From NCBI GenBank assembly GCA_963682025.1, contig OY821517.1:332487144-332551143 (forward strand): DNA of 64,000 bases. The letters are read 5' to 3'. The position numbers and the translations under genes are program-made. The notes below the pieces were generated by a model. It had not been told where the DNA came from. It saw only the letters and a program-made list of their open reading frames with translations, and searched no databases. Positions 47,801 to 55,569 of the stretch are shown here, piece after piece. How positions within the stretch are numbered: position 1 is the first letter of the stretch; each line of letters begins with the position of its first letter. Source of the DNA: Cordilura impudica. Its lineage: Eukaryota > Arthropoda > Insecta > Diptera > Scathophagidae.

Positions 47801-49403
47801 CTCTTGAAGACGAAATTGTAAGACTGATCGAAAAAGGTGTATCGCAAAAACCCAAAACGTGTGACGAACTGCCAGCCTAGTAAGAAAATGGTTGTGGCTG
47901 CTAACAAGGGAGATAGATCTAGATTGCTCTCTGGCGGAGATGTTCGGTTGGTGGAACGAAAAATGATTCCTAGAAACGTCAGAACATCCAAAATCTTACC
48001 GAAGCTCTGGAAAAATGGACAGTAGGAGGACCTTGCACAGAATTGGACTTGTGTCTGTTATGAAAAAAGGAACCCTGAACTGTTGGACAAGCATATGAAG
48101 GCTCGAATTAATTTTTGCAAAACGCATAAAAATAACCTTGCAGCAAGATGGGGATCCTAAGCACACTGCCAAATGTGGCTTGCTGAACAAGAATGCAAAG
48201 CAAAGAAGTGGCCTGTTTAAATTTCATTGAAAGAACTCTCCCAATAAAAACGAGCACCCGCCTCAAACTTTTAAAAATCTCGTTAAAAGCATGCATACTC
48301 ACATAAAACGTATTTTTAAAAACAAATTTGCAGAAAATATTTTGTAATATATAAAATATTTTCAATACTATTTTTACTGCTTAATGGTATAGTGTACTGT
48401 GTATTTAAGTTTTTATTGATGTATTTTTATGCATTTTTAAAAATCATTTACGTTTCTATAATAAAAAAAAAAATCAACAAATTTCGACAAATCTTGTATC
48501 TACTTTAGTCCACTACTGTATAAGGCATTGATTTGATGGTATAATAACATAATATACAATTTAAGAGTACTTACATCTAAAGCTTTTATTGGCTGTGTTG
48601 GTGCACTACCAAGTCCTTTGCTTATAACTTGAGGTTGTATAGCGGTTAAATCCAAACTTATCAATTGACTGCCTTCCAGACAGGTATAATAAACACCAGC
48701 TAAAACACATTTTTCTTCTGATATCCAAGATGCCATTATTTTAGCTGTACTACCAGTAGGTTGACCCGATGTGGCAAAATATTGTGTAACTTCTAAATGA
48801 CTCTGCCAAACGGGTAAAACATGATAAAGCATAGAACTACGATAAAACCAAAACGATGATAATGCCTTTTCAATTTGTATAGGCATGAGCGACCATTCCC
48901 ATTCCAAATTACCGGTATTAGCATTCCAACCACGTACCAAAGCTGGAGCATGACCTTGTACAGTTAACATATCAAAACCATGACTCGAGCCAGGTCTAGC
49001 GGCAGCTGTATTGTCAGCTCCAGCTGATGCTGATGATATTTGCAATAGTTTTATAATCCCTCTGGCCCCGCTTTCATAAATATGACGCCACAGAAGCTCT
49101 CCTGTCTTTGGACATAATGAGGCCACAACATTTTCTCGGGTACTGACCAGCAGACGCGGTTGGAAACCATTCAATTCTAGGTAGGCTTGATTTACACCAC
49201 CAATTTGTAGAGTTCTCCTAAAAAATTATCAATTAATTTCATAAAACTTACTTGTCCGTCAGTCAGCCTATGAAAAAAAACCTTTGCTCTACTTACCAAT
49301 CAAATTTTTTTATTTGGTCCTCATATAGTGAATTAACTGAAGAGATTGTAACCAGCATAAAAACCGCTAATATCTTCCATTTGTAGTTCTTTAGATAATG
49401 CAT
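23844..49403 (-). CDS. EMC1: ER membrane protein complex subunit 1
   Basis: Eleven coding exons on the minus strand: 49,403-49,297; 49,217-48,575; 46,846-46,700; 46,634-46,322 (or 46,318); 30,220-29,641; 29,206-29,129; 29,067-28,866; 28,790-28,638; 24,625-24,455; 24,376-24,143; 24,004-23,844. They encode about 930 residues. The protein starts with a signal peptide (about residues 11-25, [11 protein letters not shown]) followed by [11 protein letters not shown], the mature EMC1 start. It then has a PQQ/WD-type beta-propeller lumenal domain (for example [19 protein letters not shown]), the [20 protein letters not shown] segment, [26 protein letters not shown], and ends in a single membrane helix ([16 protein letters not shown]) with a short basic tail. 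EMC1 is the largest subunit of the EMC, which inserts membrane proteins and tail anchors at the ER. The large introns are filled with mobile elements; exons 4 and 5 are 16.1 kb apart. Exon 4 joins exon 5 in frame only if the donor 4 nt beyond the better-looking GTAAGT is used. Confidence 0.95.
25098..25775 (-). repeat. Dispersed repeat copy (mini-me-like), inverted
   Basis: On the minus strand it carries the second-half hallmarks (ACTCAGAAAGTGATTCTGAG, TAAATCGACTC on the complement) and then the first-half blocks in order. The ends are degraded ('accttacaccactatgtggt' at one side). It lies in EMC1 intron 8. Confidence 0.75.
25795..27745. repeat. Degenerate minisatellite of about 18-bp units in EMC1 intron 8
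   Basis: Units close to GGTACTTTTTTAAGAAAA repeat for about 1.35 kb (25,795-27,150) and again at 27,545-27,745, with length changes and substitutions. Each unit is close to self-complementary (AAAAGGTACTTTT, TTTTTTAAGAAAA), so single strands can fold into many short hairpins. Cores of several identical units occur at about 26,155-26,260. A separate set of longer repeats (27,185-27,540) interrupts the array. Confidence 0.9.
27185..27540. repeat. Three diverged units of about 85-110 bp interrupting the minisatellite
   Basis: After a short CTGT tract, three copies share the order CCCC-T(C/T)AT-CC, GAT-GATCTGAAACTT-GTCCATA, then a TTGTGA segment and GTCACGCA-AGTCACG or CAATCACGGAG. The GC-richer composition differs from the surrounding array. 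I do not recognise the source element; one unit has an internal duplication of the CACG block. Confidence 0.75.
27757..28554. mobile_element. MITE with hAT-like inverted ends, about 0.8 kb
   Basis: The left end reads GCACAGTGCTACATTTAG, then CAATCTAG and ACGACAAA; the right end carries the complement of GCACAGTGCTACATTTGG, CAATCTAG and ACGACAAA. Arms of about 35 bp differ at four or five positions. The CAGTG start is reminiscent of hAT elements, but the expected 8-bp target duplication is not visible. No transposase is encoded. It lies at the end of the minisatellite in EMC1 intron 8. Confidence 0.7.
29259..29572. ncRNA. Inverted pair of hammerhead-like Penelope ends in EMC1 intron 5
   Basis: The arms 29,259-29,369 and 29,460-29,572 are nearly perfect reverse complements of about 112 bp around a 90-bp spacer. 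Each arm contains, pointing outward from the spacer, CTGAAGA, then T, a 7-bp stem GTCATTC/GAATGAC with loop AAT, and GAAA, followed by a GATATTTTATA segment and a CTCGAG-containing block that also flanks the motif at 2.84-2.92 kb. The left arm reads in the sense of EMC1 transcription. Penelope insertions often carry inverted terminal repeats. No reverse transcriptase remains between the arms. Confidence 0.6.
30770..31470 (+). pseudogene. piggyBac-type transposase relic
   Basis: An acidic N-terminal-like region ([15 protein letters not shown]) is followed after breaks by [16 protein letters not shown] and, one frame over, [14 protein letters not shown], then [19 protein letters not shown] with a DVNV end. 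This is the piggyBac order of (R)GD..., a VKW-type strand, C-P...V..YN..M.GVD. Catalytic residues and most of the middle are lost. Confidence 0.7.
31480..32510. other. Intronic AT-rich sequence of EMC1
   Basis: Contains a short scrap of the dispersed repeat end ('ataccctataccact' at about 31,710) and no recognisable gene or transposon protein. Confidence 0.4.
32515..33500 (+). pseudogene. Tc1-type element relic
   Basis: A Tc1-like end (CAGTGGTGGACACGAAATTA, with TTAGCAC) lies at 32,518, and a related TTTAGCACGAG word at about 32,735. Transposase scraps follow in changing frames from about 32,850: a [11 protein letters not shown] segment, then a version of [20 protein letters not shown] near 33,281, which is the first catalytic Asp block of Tc1 proteins. 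Stops and frameshifts are numerous. Confidence 0.65.
33690..34150 (+). pseudogene. Fragment of an unidentified transposon-derived protein
   Basis: Broken frames read [31 protein letters not shown], then a [15 protein letters not shown] segment and [16 protein letters not shown]. The ICDTT-SNxG ... CRHH..E.L pattern recurs in uncharacterised insect proteins that I associate with DNA transposons; the superfamily (perhaps hAT-like) is not certain. Confidence 0.4.
34608..34621. repeat. Target-site duplication, left copy
   Basis: TTGTATATAAATAT flanks the LINE on its 3' side and is identical to the copy at 39,947-39,960. The perfect match argues for a recent insertion. Confidence 0.85.
34736..38416 (-). 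CDS. LINE ORF2: endonuclease, reverse transcriptase, RNase H
   Basis: The 1,226-residue protein has an apurinic-type endonuclease at about 1-215 ([36 protein letters not shown]). The reverse transcriptase lies at about 470-740 ([51 protein letters not shown] at about 668). RNase H lies at about 955-1,085 ([50 protein letters not shown]). A C-terminal cysteine-histidine segment ([19 protein letters not shown]) follows. All catalytic signatures are present. The protein nicks target DNA and reverse-transcribes the element RNA in place. Confidence 0.93.
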   Translation of the reverse strand: MSIKILQWNLNGFYNNLHELQILIREHSPDIIALQETHHSANYIKLNGYVANLSVANASKHGGTGLFIKNNLKHTIIHSSNNFSAVADVFIGFKLKIISLYLSPSEPLPITELTSFFTDNNQRTLILGDFNAQSTLWGSPSTLTKGYLVENLLIQSNMTLLNNGSATHFSTRSTFTHVDLSLASADITPFSVWNIDSQLHGSDHYPIHIQIKIPHYKNGNANQNRTRFNTEKANWTKFHQTLNNTPHIQLSSHTNKEAARLQKAIIAAANTAIPHFKNRKNNKFTYWWNNELKTLRDSKQKLFNKFKKHPTSENRITYKKANALFKLKSKVAKKNSYFTFTSEINPNTPINKIWNNLRKLNGISTSNRIRHIIHDNQTLYDPIDIANFFADKWSQRSSDDNFNESFKLNKKLLNITTNYALNNSAKSLEIDITLFEIQSTLLSLKGKTPGFDKINYPMLKNLPLNTKHHLLQLFNAIFNTGIIPQQWKTSTIIPIPKPKQDITSLDGFRPISLIPCTSKLLEKIVATRLTWFLIKNKLLSTNQVAFKPNKGTLDALTYIDHIIASTLSHRNHLSVISIDFEKAFDRVGIHTIISQLKEWKLGNKIINFVHSFLSNRKLRIEVNNVHSYIKPLYNGIPQGSPLSVVLFQIATDKLNKIISNNKYFQHVIYADDLYIISKQLKNINFQGEVDTLFTSIDDWCNNTGAKISFPKTKCLHICRKKSCDTKNISILGNQINTVDSLRILGVIFNKSFTWSSHINNLKISLQQRLTLIKCLATKKNNSHPTTSVNIVRSLILSKLDYGLVIYGKASKTQLKKLHPVYNSSIRISLGALRTTPTKNIMAESGLPTLQQRFHYLTSNLIIKVIFPSEQHLLKRIHYIPSQLPLRFPSTLCLTMKYATDMDISTKPQKVYFPSEPSWKLKNSSFINDLMAFPKECTPNSTYTSLFKEISSAHLNNNWKILYTDGSKTDNSTSFAVINNNLNIDHLAILDQRSSIFTAESTAIYYVLNKYKNIRGKFMICSDSKSTVMATQNIKNKTITISKIRDILIKFHTKFKIMWIPSHIGIIGNTLADEAAKYATHAPIIQYPSINKKDIIKTISSHLNKIDRDDWNNYQHHYKLINPNKTRPIYPPHATRLDLQKYIRLRLGHTYITNCHLFTNSRPAECPLCNTEVININHLVSNCNSINSAQLTLFGRVCLKDLLKTINIENINAVQSILKFCNIYHLI
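38464..39777 (-). CDS. LINE ORF1: CCHC zinc-knuckle nucleic-acid-binding protein
   Basis: This 437-residue basic protein lies 47 bp upstream of ORF2. After an N-terminal region with an RRM-like segment come three CCHC-type knuckles at about residues 213-262 ([43 protein letters not shown]). The tail is rich in Asn, Gln, Thr and Lys. It corresponds to the gag-like chaperone of I-type LINEs, which coats element RNA. The start at 39,777 follows a 5' UTR of about 170 bp from the element end. Confidence 0.92.
   Translation of the reverse strand: MASSSGGNYYEMLDPSPKRKKKNKNTNYSLDNTIDFPQITNKQNYISNQCPKFIILKSKNSDKPIQMFNIFLVSKALEGISSEPTQKISFTRDGNLLILTKNEAQANRFLKATSLPGVCQIECTLHPTLNIIKGVVFAHILKDLSEEEITNGLKDQGVVDCKKITKFTENNIVNTPLHILHFSLYKLPTEIKIGFLNCKIEPYIPNPIQCKKCFKLGHTRKYCNGNDNCEICSSTIHDPSPCSKIQCINCNHPHSATNKNCPIIKQRQEILKIKTINNCSYKEASIQATDIQTYSIPIEELEKAIEERKNKLTKRKQLNTTNNINPNQATTTETTNSSNNYQQIKTTSTKDQLQKPSLNLDNITSHNNKQQQTLKPITPINITATKYSTKPLEQQSKKAEDTSTQKNKTLYHNTESAPAKISYRRKEIDSRDSFMEQ
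39947..39960. repeat. Target-site duplication, right copy
   Basis: TTGTATATAAATAT, identical to 34,608-34,621, adjoins the 5' end of the LINE. Confidence 0.85.
40020..40420 (+). pseudogene. Tc1-type transposase C-terminal relic
   Basis: The frame from 40,216 reads [20 protein letters not shown], then [14 protein letters not shown], the second catalytic Asp block of Tc1 proteins. A shifted frame then gives [16 protein letters not shown] residues. The N-terminal part is largely lost. Confidence 0.75.
40860..41322. mobile_element. MITE with 12-bp inverted ends, 463 bp
   Basis: Both ends read ATCCCAGCAAAA inward (right end TTTTGCTGGGAT), then diverge into related words (ACATTACATGTAATAA on the left; on the right, TGGTAATGATTAGTTATT in reverse complement). 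Repeated TAAT/ATTAC words and a GGTAATGAC-type block lie inside. No coding capacity. A target duplication was not clear. Confidence 0.6.
41464..41642. repeat. Foldback element with arms of about 80 bp
   Basis: The left arm (GTATACACTCAAAACTG, then TGCGGTCTCTCTTTGTGCGA, TTGTGCGATTTGTTTTGTGCG) is the reverse complement of the right arm with about ten differences, around an AATTTGCATATATCGCACAG loop. The word TTGTGCGA recurs in each arm. AAAC flanks both sides and may be a target duplication. It could fold into a near-perfect hairpin. Confidence 0.75.
42091..42639 (-). pseudogene. Tc1-type transposase relic with duplicated segment
   Basis: An open frame of 182 codons reads the HTH-linker region twice: [20 protein letters not shown] followed by [20 protein letters not shown], then again [20 protein letters not shown] and [20 protein letters not shown]. 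It then continues into a [18 protein letters not shown] segment that reads antisense-like to an LWSDESK block in another frame. The repeat in the protein equals the 213-bp DNA duplication. No catalytic core is intact. Confidence 0.65.
42284..42713. repeat. Tandem duplication of 213 bp inside a Tc1 relic
   Basis: The segment from CTTGCTTTGCTACCATTTAG to GGCTCCTGTC occurs twice, offset by 213 bp, with only a few substitutions (for example ggacatg versus gggcatg). The length is a multiple of three, so the frame is kept. Confidence 0.85.
43690..44690 (+). pseudogene. mariner transposase relic, nearly full length
   Basis: In shifting frames the copy reads [14 protein letters not shown] with a [17 protein letters not shown] segment, [34 protein letters not shown] (first Asp block), [19 protein letters not shown], then [18 protein letters not shown] (second Asp block), [19 protein letters not shown] and a [13 protein letters not shown] end. 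The [12 protein letters not shown] and SDYYLFP motifs are diagnostic. Stops and frameshifts at about 43,958, 44,085 and 44,360 show it is dead. Confidence 0.85.
44945..45000 (-). ncRNA. Possible decayed hammerhead-like Penelope end
   Basis: On the minus strand GCTGATGAAGCC is followed by GCCAGAAACCGGTCCG, an order also seen in Penelope terminal repeats. The stem II strands no longer pair well, so this is weaker than the copies at 2.9, 13.8 and 29.3-29.5 kb. Confidence 0.3.
45072..45190 (-). ncRNA. Candidate tRNA-derived SINE or tRNA-like relic
   Basis: The minus strand reads an A-box-like GATGAGTGTGTTAAAGCGCT and, about 50 bp further, a B-box-like AGGTTCAAACCTC, followed by ACGACCGCCCTAAG and an A-rich tail (complement of 45,060-45,071). 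The spacing and long variable region recall Ser/Leu-type tRNA. Stems pair poorly, so it is not a functional tRNA gene. Confidence 0.4.
45195..46315. other. EMC1 intron 4, gene-free part next to exon 4
   Basis: AT-rich sequence with several T runs; short open frames only. Nothing recognised. Confidence 0.4.
47243..47757 (+). repeat. Dispersed repeat copy (mini-me-like), internally shortened
   Basis: Starts with 'gtcggtctagaccgattata' and 'ccctatacca' and ends with 'ccacatagtggtatagggta', matching 11,303-12,103. The GACG tract and part of the second half are deleted near 47,630. It lies in EMC1 intron 2. Confidence 0.85.
47760..48215 (+). pseudogene. Tc1-type transposase relic
   Basis: Directly after the dispersed repeat, broken frames give [20 protein letters not shown] (HTH start), [45 protein letters not shown] residues and [12 protein letters not shown], the second catalytic Asp block. 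The C-terminal third is missing. Several frameshifts. Confidence 0.75.
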
Positions 49404-50279
49404 TCTATGTGTGTTGTTTAGCCTATTCCTTTTATTGTATTTTTTTGGTTCAATTTATTAATTTTTTTTTTAATTTCTTTAATTAATAATTAAAAATTCT
49501 TCATATCACAATGTGAAAAAAACGGGGATGAGATGAAGAAAAAAAAAGTAATTTGCGGCTGTCAATTGGTTTTGAGGTTGCCACACATTGCACTGCAAAT
49601 TTAAGTTACCAGATGTGACAATAACAGGAAGCGACACCTGGTGATCGTTAGTAAAATAACTAAATTTTTCGAACGTTAAGCAGAATTTTGCTTAAAAATA
49701 CGGTTTGTAGTTTCCATGATCATTTTGTTATTGGTATAGTTCTTCATTGTTATTATTGTTCATTGTAATTATTCTTCATTGTTATGAAAAATTATTTATG
49801 TTTAAAAAAAACTATTAATGTAATCGAAGCCAATTTATTTTTTCAATGTTGAACGAACCTGCACGACATGAGTTTTGGTTGGTACTGCATCAGTCAAAGT
49901 ACAGTTTTATGACATGTTACGTCAAACAGGTGCATTCATTGACCCCCGTGTTATCTTTGGATAATTTACGACACGAACTAAAAGCCAAAAGATTTCTTTC
50001 ACATTTTTTTAGAATATATAAAGAACACTTTTTGAAAAAAGTGTAAATAAAATCCGCCATTTTTTGTAAAAAAAAAAAAAAAAAAAAAATATTTTAGATT
50101 ATTTTGCTATTAAGCAACAACCTTAAGTTTGCTAGTATTGTACAGACGGCTTTTTAATGATGCTCGATAAACAGTTCATATGTAAATGGAACGATCTTCA
50201 AATGAATATATTTACATCGTTTTATCATTTGAGGGATGAAGAGAGATATAAATTTTCAAAGGGCAAAATGTCCACATGA

Positions 50280-50310
<31 letters not shown>

Positions 50311-51370
50311 TCGAGTCCACAGGGCCATATATGACTAATACATTTAATAATAATAATGAACAGTAAGCTAAGTTAATGTAGAACTAAAGAATAACATTAA
50401 TACTTAACTAAAAAAAAAAAAAAAAAAAAACAATCCTTTTGTACGTTAATGATTTATAGCGAAATACTCCAAGTACTTATATTTCATGACGGATGCCGTA
50501 TAACTTCAACTTTTCAGATTCACGGGAAGCCTATTCCAAAGTCTGGATGCTCTTATGTCGAGCGATTTTTCAAAAATGGTGTTAGAAATTCTCGGAAGAA
50601 CTATTTCAGGGTGTCTTGAAAATCGCGAGAACCTGAAGGAATCAAAAATATCCTTGGGTTCATGCGAGGCCATTAGATGGTGAAAAGCTAGCAGGGTTCT
50701 AAAGCTTTGGAAAGAGCAATATATAAAATTATAAGAGTAATTAGATACCGGATCAGAGATTTTAAGACCGAAAATATACCTTAATATTCGATTAAAAATT
50801 AAACGTCAACGCTTAAAGTTTGTTTTAGATGTTCCAAAATAAATATCTAAGCAATAAGGAATGTCGGTCATAACAAGTGAGTGAGCAAGGTTAATTTTTA
50901 TTCTTACTGGCAGAAAACAGTCAAGATTATGGAGTGATCGAAGAGACATACCCACTTTCGCCGAAACCGCAGAAATATGATTTCCAAAATATGTAATTTT
51001 TTATGTTGTATGTGAAGATAAAATAAGTATGATATTACAATAATAATTAAATAAATTAAAAATTAATGACATAATATTGAAAATACTAATAAAAAATGTA
51101 TAAAAATCAATCCCGAAATATCCTGGGATCTTTGCCAAAATCAAGAATCCCGTAATTTGCAAATATTGAATGCATTGACATCCCTAGTTCCTTCGGTTCC
51201 TCTACAGCACTTATTTCACGAACAAAATAAACTGGCAACCCTAGTAACTACGATTCCTCTACAATACTTATTTTCATCAACAAAAACAAAACTTCTTTTT
51301 CGTATATACTTAGAAAATTATCTAAAAAGTTGTAATTTGTGTTGAAAACCTGTCAATATAAACAAATAAA
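49404..51370. other. Head-to-head intergenic region between EMC1 and Taf7
   Basis: This 2-kb region should hold both promoters but contains a LINE fragment (50,281-50,990) and an unrecognised 66-codon frame at 49,846-50,046. Poly-A runs lie at about 50,070 and 50,412. No core promoter element could be assigned. Confidence 0.5.
50281..50990 (-). mobile_element. 5'-truncated LINE fragment (CR1/Jockey-like C-terminus)
   Basis: The minus strand reads the end of a LINE reverse-transcriptase protein: AVSAKVGMSLRSLHNLDCFL, KINLAHSLVMTDIPYCLDIY, FNRILRYIFGLK, FQSFRTLLAFHHLMASHEPK, FSRHPEIVLPRISNTIFEKS and DIRASRLWNRLPVNLKS, the last being the common LINE ending with SRLWNxLP. A TTTA tandem repeat (50,283-50,310) forms the tail. 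Only a few frame breaks are present, so the fragment is fairly young. The clade is uncertain. Confidence 0.75.
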
Positions 51371-52764
51371 ATGATAGAAAAGAAAACGGATAAAAACAAA
51401 CAAGAACAAAAACCAAGAGATGATGGCGTAGAACTAGAAAATCAATTTATTTTGAGGCTGCCCGAAGAACCAGCCAAAGGCTTAAGGGAGGCAATACTAT
51501 CATCCAATTCCAATCTTAAAGATCGCATGAACATACAGTTGGATAATGATTTAAGATATGGAGAAGTTAGATTTGATCACTGGCTTTTACATGCAAAAGT
51601 TGTGGATCTGCCCACCGTTATTGAATGCTTAAAGACCATAGATAACAAAAGTTTTTATAAATCAGCCGATATATGTCAAATGGTAAGTGGTTCTATAAAT
51701 CTAATAGGTACTATATTATTTTCATATTTTTTATTTTCTTTTAGATGATATGTAAAGAAGAACCTTTAGATTTGGATAAAGAAGAATCCCCTAATAAAGG
51801 TAAGAAAAAGGATCCAAATAAAGTAGATAAAAAGTTCTTATGGGCTCATGGTATAACGCCACCATGTAAAAATGTACGTAAGAGACGTTTTCGTAAAACC
51901 TTAAAAAAGAAAAATGTTGAAGCTCCCGAAATTGAAAAGGAAGTAAAACGTTTACTACGCATAGATAACGATGCTGTTAAAGTTGAATTTGAAATTATAA
52001 ACGAAGATTTATCAAAGTCATCTTCAGATCCACTTTTGAAAGAACAAAATGAAAGTGAAGAATACTTTAACGATGAAACCATTAATATGGGCAATAAGAC
52101 GATTAATGATTCATCGTCACAAAAAGACATTAACGTCGAGTCGGATGGTGATGATGAAGATGGCCCGTCCGGATCTGCACCCATTGGTGGTGTCGGTGAA
52201 CATGATATTTTCGGTGAGGAGGTATCATCCTCGGATGATGAGGATGACAGAAGACATCATAATGCCATGCGTATGCGTGAGCTAGATGAAACTTCTCGGC
52301 TATCGGCTGATGACTCTCGCATGTCTGACTTCTCTATGAGTCAAAATAATACCAGAATGGGAGGGAATAATACCGGTATGAACACTTCCAAAGAAGATTT
52401 GAGCGATTACAATAAAGCAATTTTTGGCAGCCCTAAGGTCGGCGATGACAATTCCAAATATGGCGGTTCCAATTCCAATTTAGCAGCTCCGGGCTATTTT
52501 GAAGAGCGTAAACGTACTCTTTCCGATGATGATTCCTCTAATGATGCCATACCCCAAATGCGTGTTGAGCAGATACATGGTAAAATTGCTGAATTACGTC
52601 GACAATTAGAAGCTGTCAAAGCTCAACATTCACAAAAAGCTAAAGAAATTTCATCTATTCAAAATCCGACTTTACGTCAACGTATGCAAGATACTGTTGA
52701 TAATTTGGCCAGTCAAATGGTTGAAAAAGAATTAGAGTTAAAAGATTATGAAAATATGCTCTAA
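51371..52764 (+). CDS. Taf7: Transcription initiation factor TFIID subunit 7
   Basis: Two exons (51,371-51,682 and 51,745-52,764), joined in phase across a 62-bp intron, encode 443 residues. The N-terminal TAFII55 domain runs [20 protein letters not shown], then [32 protein letters not shown], and after the intron [20 protein letters not shown] with [18 protein letters not shown] long acidic serine-rich middle follows (about residues 200-350), and the protein ends in a coiled coil (about 375-443, [17 protein letters not shown] to [13 protein letters not shown]) conserved in TAF7. TAF7 binds TAF1 and its acetyltransferase domain within TFIID. The length is close to insect TAF7. An AATAAA lies near 52,831. 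The intron was translated as an extension in a naive reading; the splice signals GTAAGT and TTTTAG decide the model. Confidence 0.95.
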
Positions 52765-53445
52765 AAATATTTGAAGTAGATGGTTTTCGTTAGACATTAT
52801 TTTTTTTTTTCAAAATCCTTTGGTTACTTAATAAATTTTAATTCTTATTCGAAAACTTATTTCTTATTAAAATTTTTGCAAGTAATTTAACATTGCTTGA
52901 ATGATTGGGATAAAGTGGAAATTGTAATATAAAACCCCCTTAAGACTGAAAATTAGTCTGCAATAACTTAGTGGAACAGACCATTCGCAAAATTTTAGGT
53001 AATTATTCGAATAAATGCTTGTTCTTCTTTGGATATTACAAACTAATGCTCGTAGTACAAATAAATATTACTCTAAGAACGTTTTAATTTATAAACGTTT
53101 ACCTGTTGACCATAATTGACCAATAGTAACATTATTGCTTTTATCATTGTTTTATGTTTGTGGTTTTTTTTTTTTTTTTTTTTTTTTAACGGTTGTTATA
53201 CCCTGCACACCACTGTGCTGAGAATACATATAAGTTTGTCATTTCACTTGTAACGCATCGAAAAATGAATTTGCGGCCCCATAAAGTATATATACCTGAT
53301 CCTTATAGGATGATATTGCTTGCCGTTATTTCGAGCAGGTAAGTATTTTGGTAAATCGGGCATCATTGTGCCAAGATATGACCTAAAATATGGAGACATC
53401 TCAAAAAATTTTAAAAATTCAGTGTGTTATAATTAAGTATTATTT
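52765..53445. other. 3' flank of Taf7 with another dispersed repeat scrap
   Basis: AT-rich. From about 53,195 comes TTATACCCTGCACACCACTG, then GTTTGTCATTTC and CCCATAAAGTATATATACCTG, a second type of fly dispersed repeat also of the mini-me kind in its words. No gene. Confidence 0.5.
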
Positions 53446-55560
53446 ATTTATTTAATCTTATGAATAAATTCTAAGATTAAGAATTTTAACCAGCATTGTC
53501 TGCCAGGGCTATCAGTTCGATATAAAATAATAAAAATAATATACATATGTATGTATATGTATGTAAGAATGTGAATGAATATTTTCGTTATTTTTTTTTT
53601 TAATAAATCTGTATTAATACCATTGTTTTCCTAATAAAATTAAAGTTACTGTTGATGTTTATTGATGATGGGTCTTGGAAAATGTTCAGAGCCGGTACGT
53701 TGTTAAAATTTTTAAGCATTATAGTCAGTATGTGATGGACATTCGTTCAGCAGGTGGTTTATGGTTAAGTTACAGTTGCATGCGGGACTGGTGATACATT
53801 TTATCCTGTATTCATTTTTGTTTTATCGACATCCGTTGGATATATATTTGAATTGAATTGGTTATAAATTTGAATTGATTTCGACATAACGATAGTGTTG
53901 TGTTTGGTAATTTTTGACCTTAATATTGATGGAGTTTGTAATAATATGTATGCCGGCATAAATGTATTTTTTCCAACCGTATCATCCAACAGAATGGAGG
54001 CGTAAGAGGCGTGTCGTGCTGTAATGTCCGCTCTTTCATAGCCTATAATGCATATATGGTTAGGAACCCAATGTGTCTCTAAGTTTTATAACTTTGTTTC
54101 ACTTATAATTGTAAGGGTTGTATATTGCCTTAAGTACTGATAAACTGTCAGTGAAGATTATAGTTTTATTTTTCTCTTCAATTGCGTGTTGAATAGCACG
54201 AAAGATTGTACAAGCCTCGGCTGTAAAAATAGAGTATTGGTACAGGGTGTTGAGTGCCACGGTATTTCCTTCATCATCGACTACAGCGTAGGCGGGTATA
54301 GTTTGTTAGATTTTGGACCGTCTGTTTACGAAAAGGACCAACCATTGTCTATTAGTTCAATTTTCTTTTCTGCCAAAACATTTAAAAATTGTTCCTTTGT
54401 GGTTTCATTTTTTTTTTTTTTTAGTTTGGATAAAGATAAATCTAATGAGATGATATTGGTGAATTTCCAAGGTGGTTTGTTCATAATTTTTTTTTGGTAA
54501 CCTTTGTGGGAATGTTCTTATCAAATACAAGTTCTATGACAGACTTGATGCGTTTAGGTCTTTTGGCAGAGATGTCACAATCAATTATTGAGTTTGTGCT
54601 CGTTAAGATTCTTGATAGAACTCTCCCTTATACTTCCAGTATTCTGTTTTCTATGGAAAATATTGCTAATTGGTGTTGTTCTATATCCATAAACAACGGC
54701 ACTTAGATGATGTTCATTGTTGTTTTGGGGCTATTTCCGTACGGAAACATGCCATAATATATTTTGCGCAGAACAAGAGTTTTTGTTAAGTAGATCAGAG
54801 TATTTAAGGATAAATATCGGATTATGTTAGCTCTAGTAGTACTAAGTTTTCCAAATTAATGCAGTGTTCTTTCCAGAGGTATTTACGGGAGACAATCATT
54901 CCTAGGATTTTTAGTTTATCAACGTTTTTTTATTAAAATTCCATTTATTTGTATGTTGTGGTTATCTGAGTCGCAATTTTGTTTCCTGCAAATATGAAAC
55001 CTTTTTTGTTTTTCGCATTGAAATTTTTGCACCTGAGTAATCAGTCCATTTGCTAATATCGCTGAGAGCTTTTGATAAGATATTAGTTGTTTCGTTTGCA
55101 TAATATGTATAAGTCATTTGCATATAAAAAGTAGTCAGTCAATATACGAGATGTTATTTAAAATTTTACTAATTTCATTAAAGGCGATTTGGAATAACAT
55201 TACTGATAGGGGAGATCCCTGTGGGATCTTATTATTTTTTTTTTATTTATTTATTTACAATTTTATCACATCACTTAGTTGGCTTGAAAGCGTCCTGTTC
55301 ATTAGCGATTAGTTTTTTCCTTTCCATGAACCATGATAACCTGGCAGCGATGATTCTTTCAATTATTTTTGAAATGCAAGGGAGTAGCGGTATAAGTAGG
55401 TCGGTAAGAATCTATGGTGGTATTAAGTTTGTCAAATTGTTTACTTTTTCAAATATTTAGTTCACATTTGTTGTAAATAGTGCAATAAGTTCAAATGTTG
55501 ATGTAAACGTAAAACCCGGGTGGAGATTATCAAAGATTAGCGGAATTTAAGACTTGTTTA
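53446..55560 (-). pseudogene. Decayed I/Jockey-like LINE
   Basis: Minus-strand pieces in changing frames include reverse-transcriptase scraps near 55,210-55,090 ([11 protein letters not shown], then YANDLYILCK-like), a KISMRKTKKVSYLQETK segment, and RNase H scraps: NTLYQYSIFTAEACTIFRAI, IIFTDSLSVLKAI and THWVPNHICIIGYERADITA. The tail end at 53,446 is a TTTA-rich stretch. Presence of RNase H fits the I group. Many stops; dead. Confidence 0.75.
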
Positions 55561-55569
55561 TTTTTAAAT

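Noticed and set aside
51846..52285. Minus- and plus-strand frames inside Taf7 exon 2
   Set aside because: Shadows of the acidic Taf7 region; the Taf7 frame has clear domain homology.
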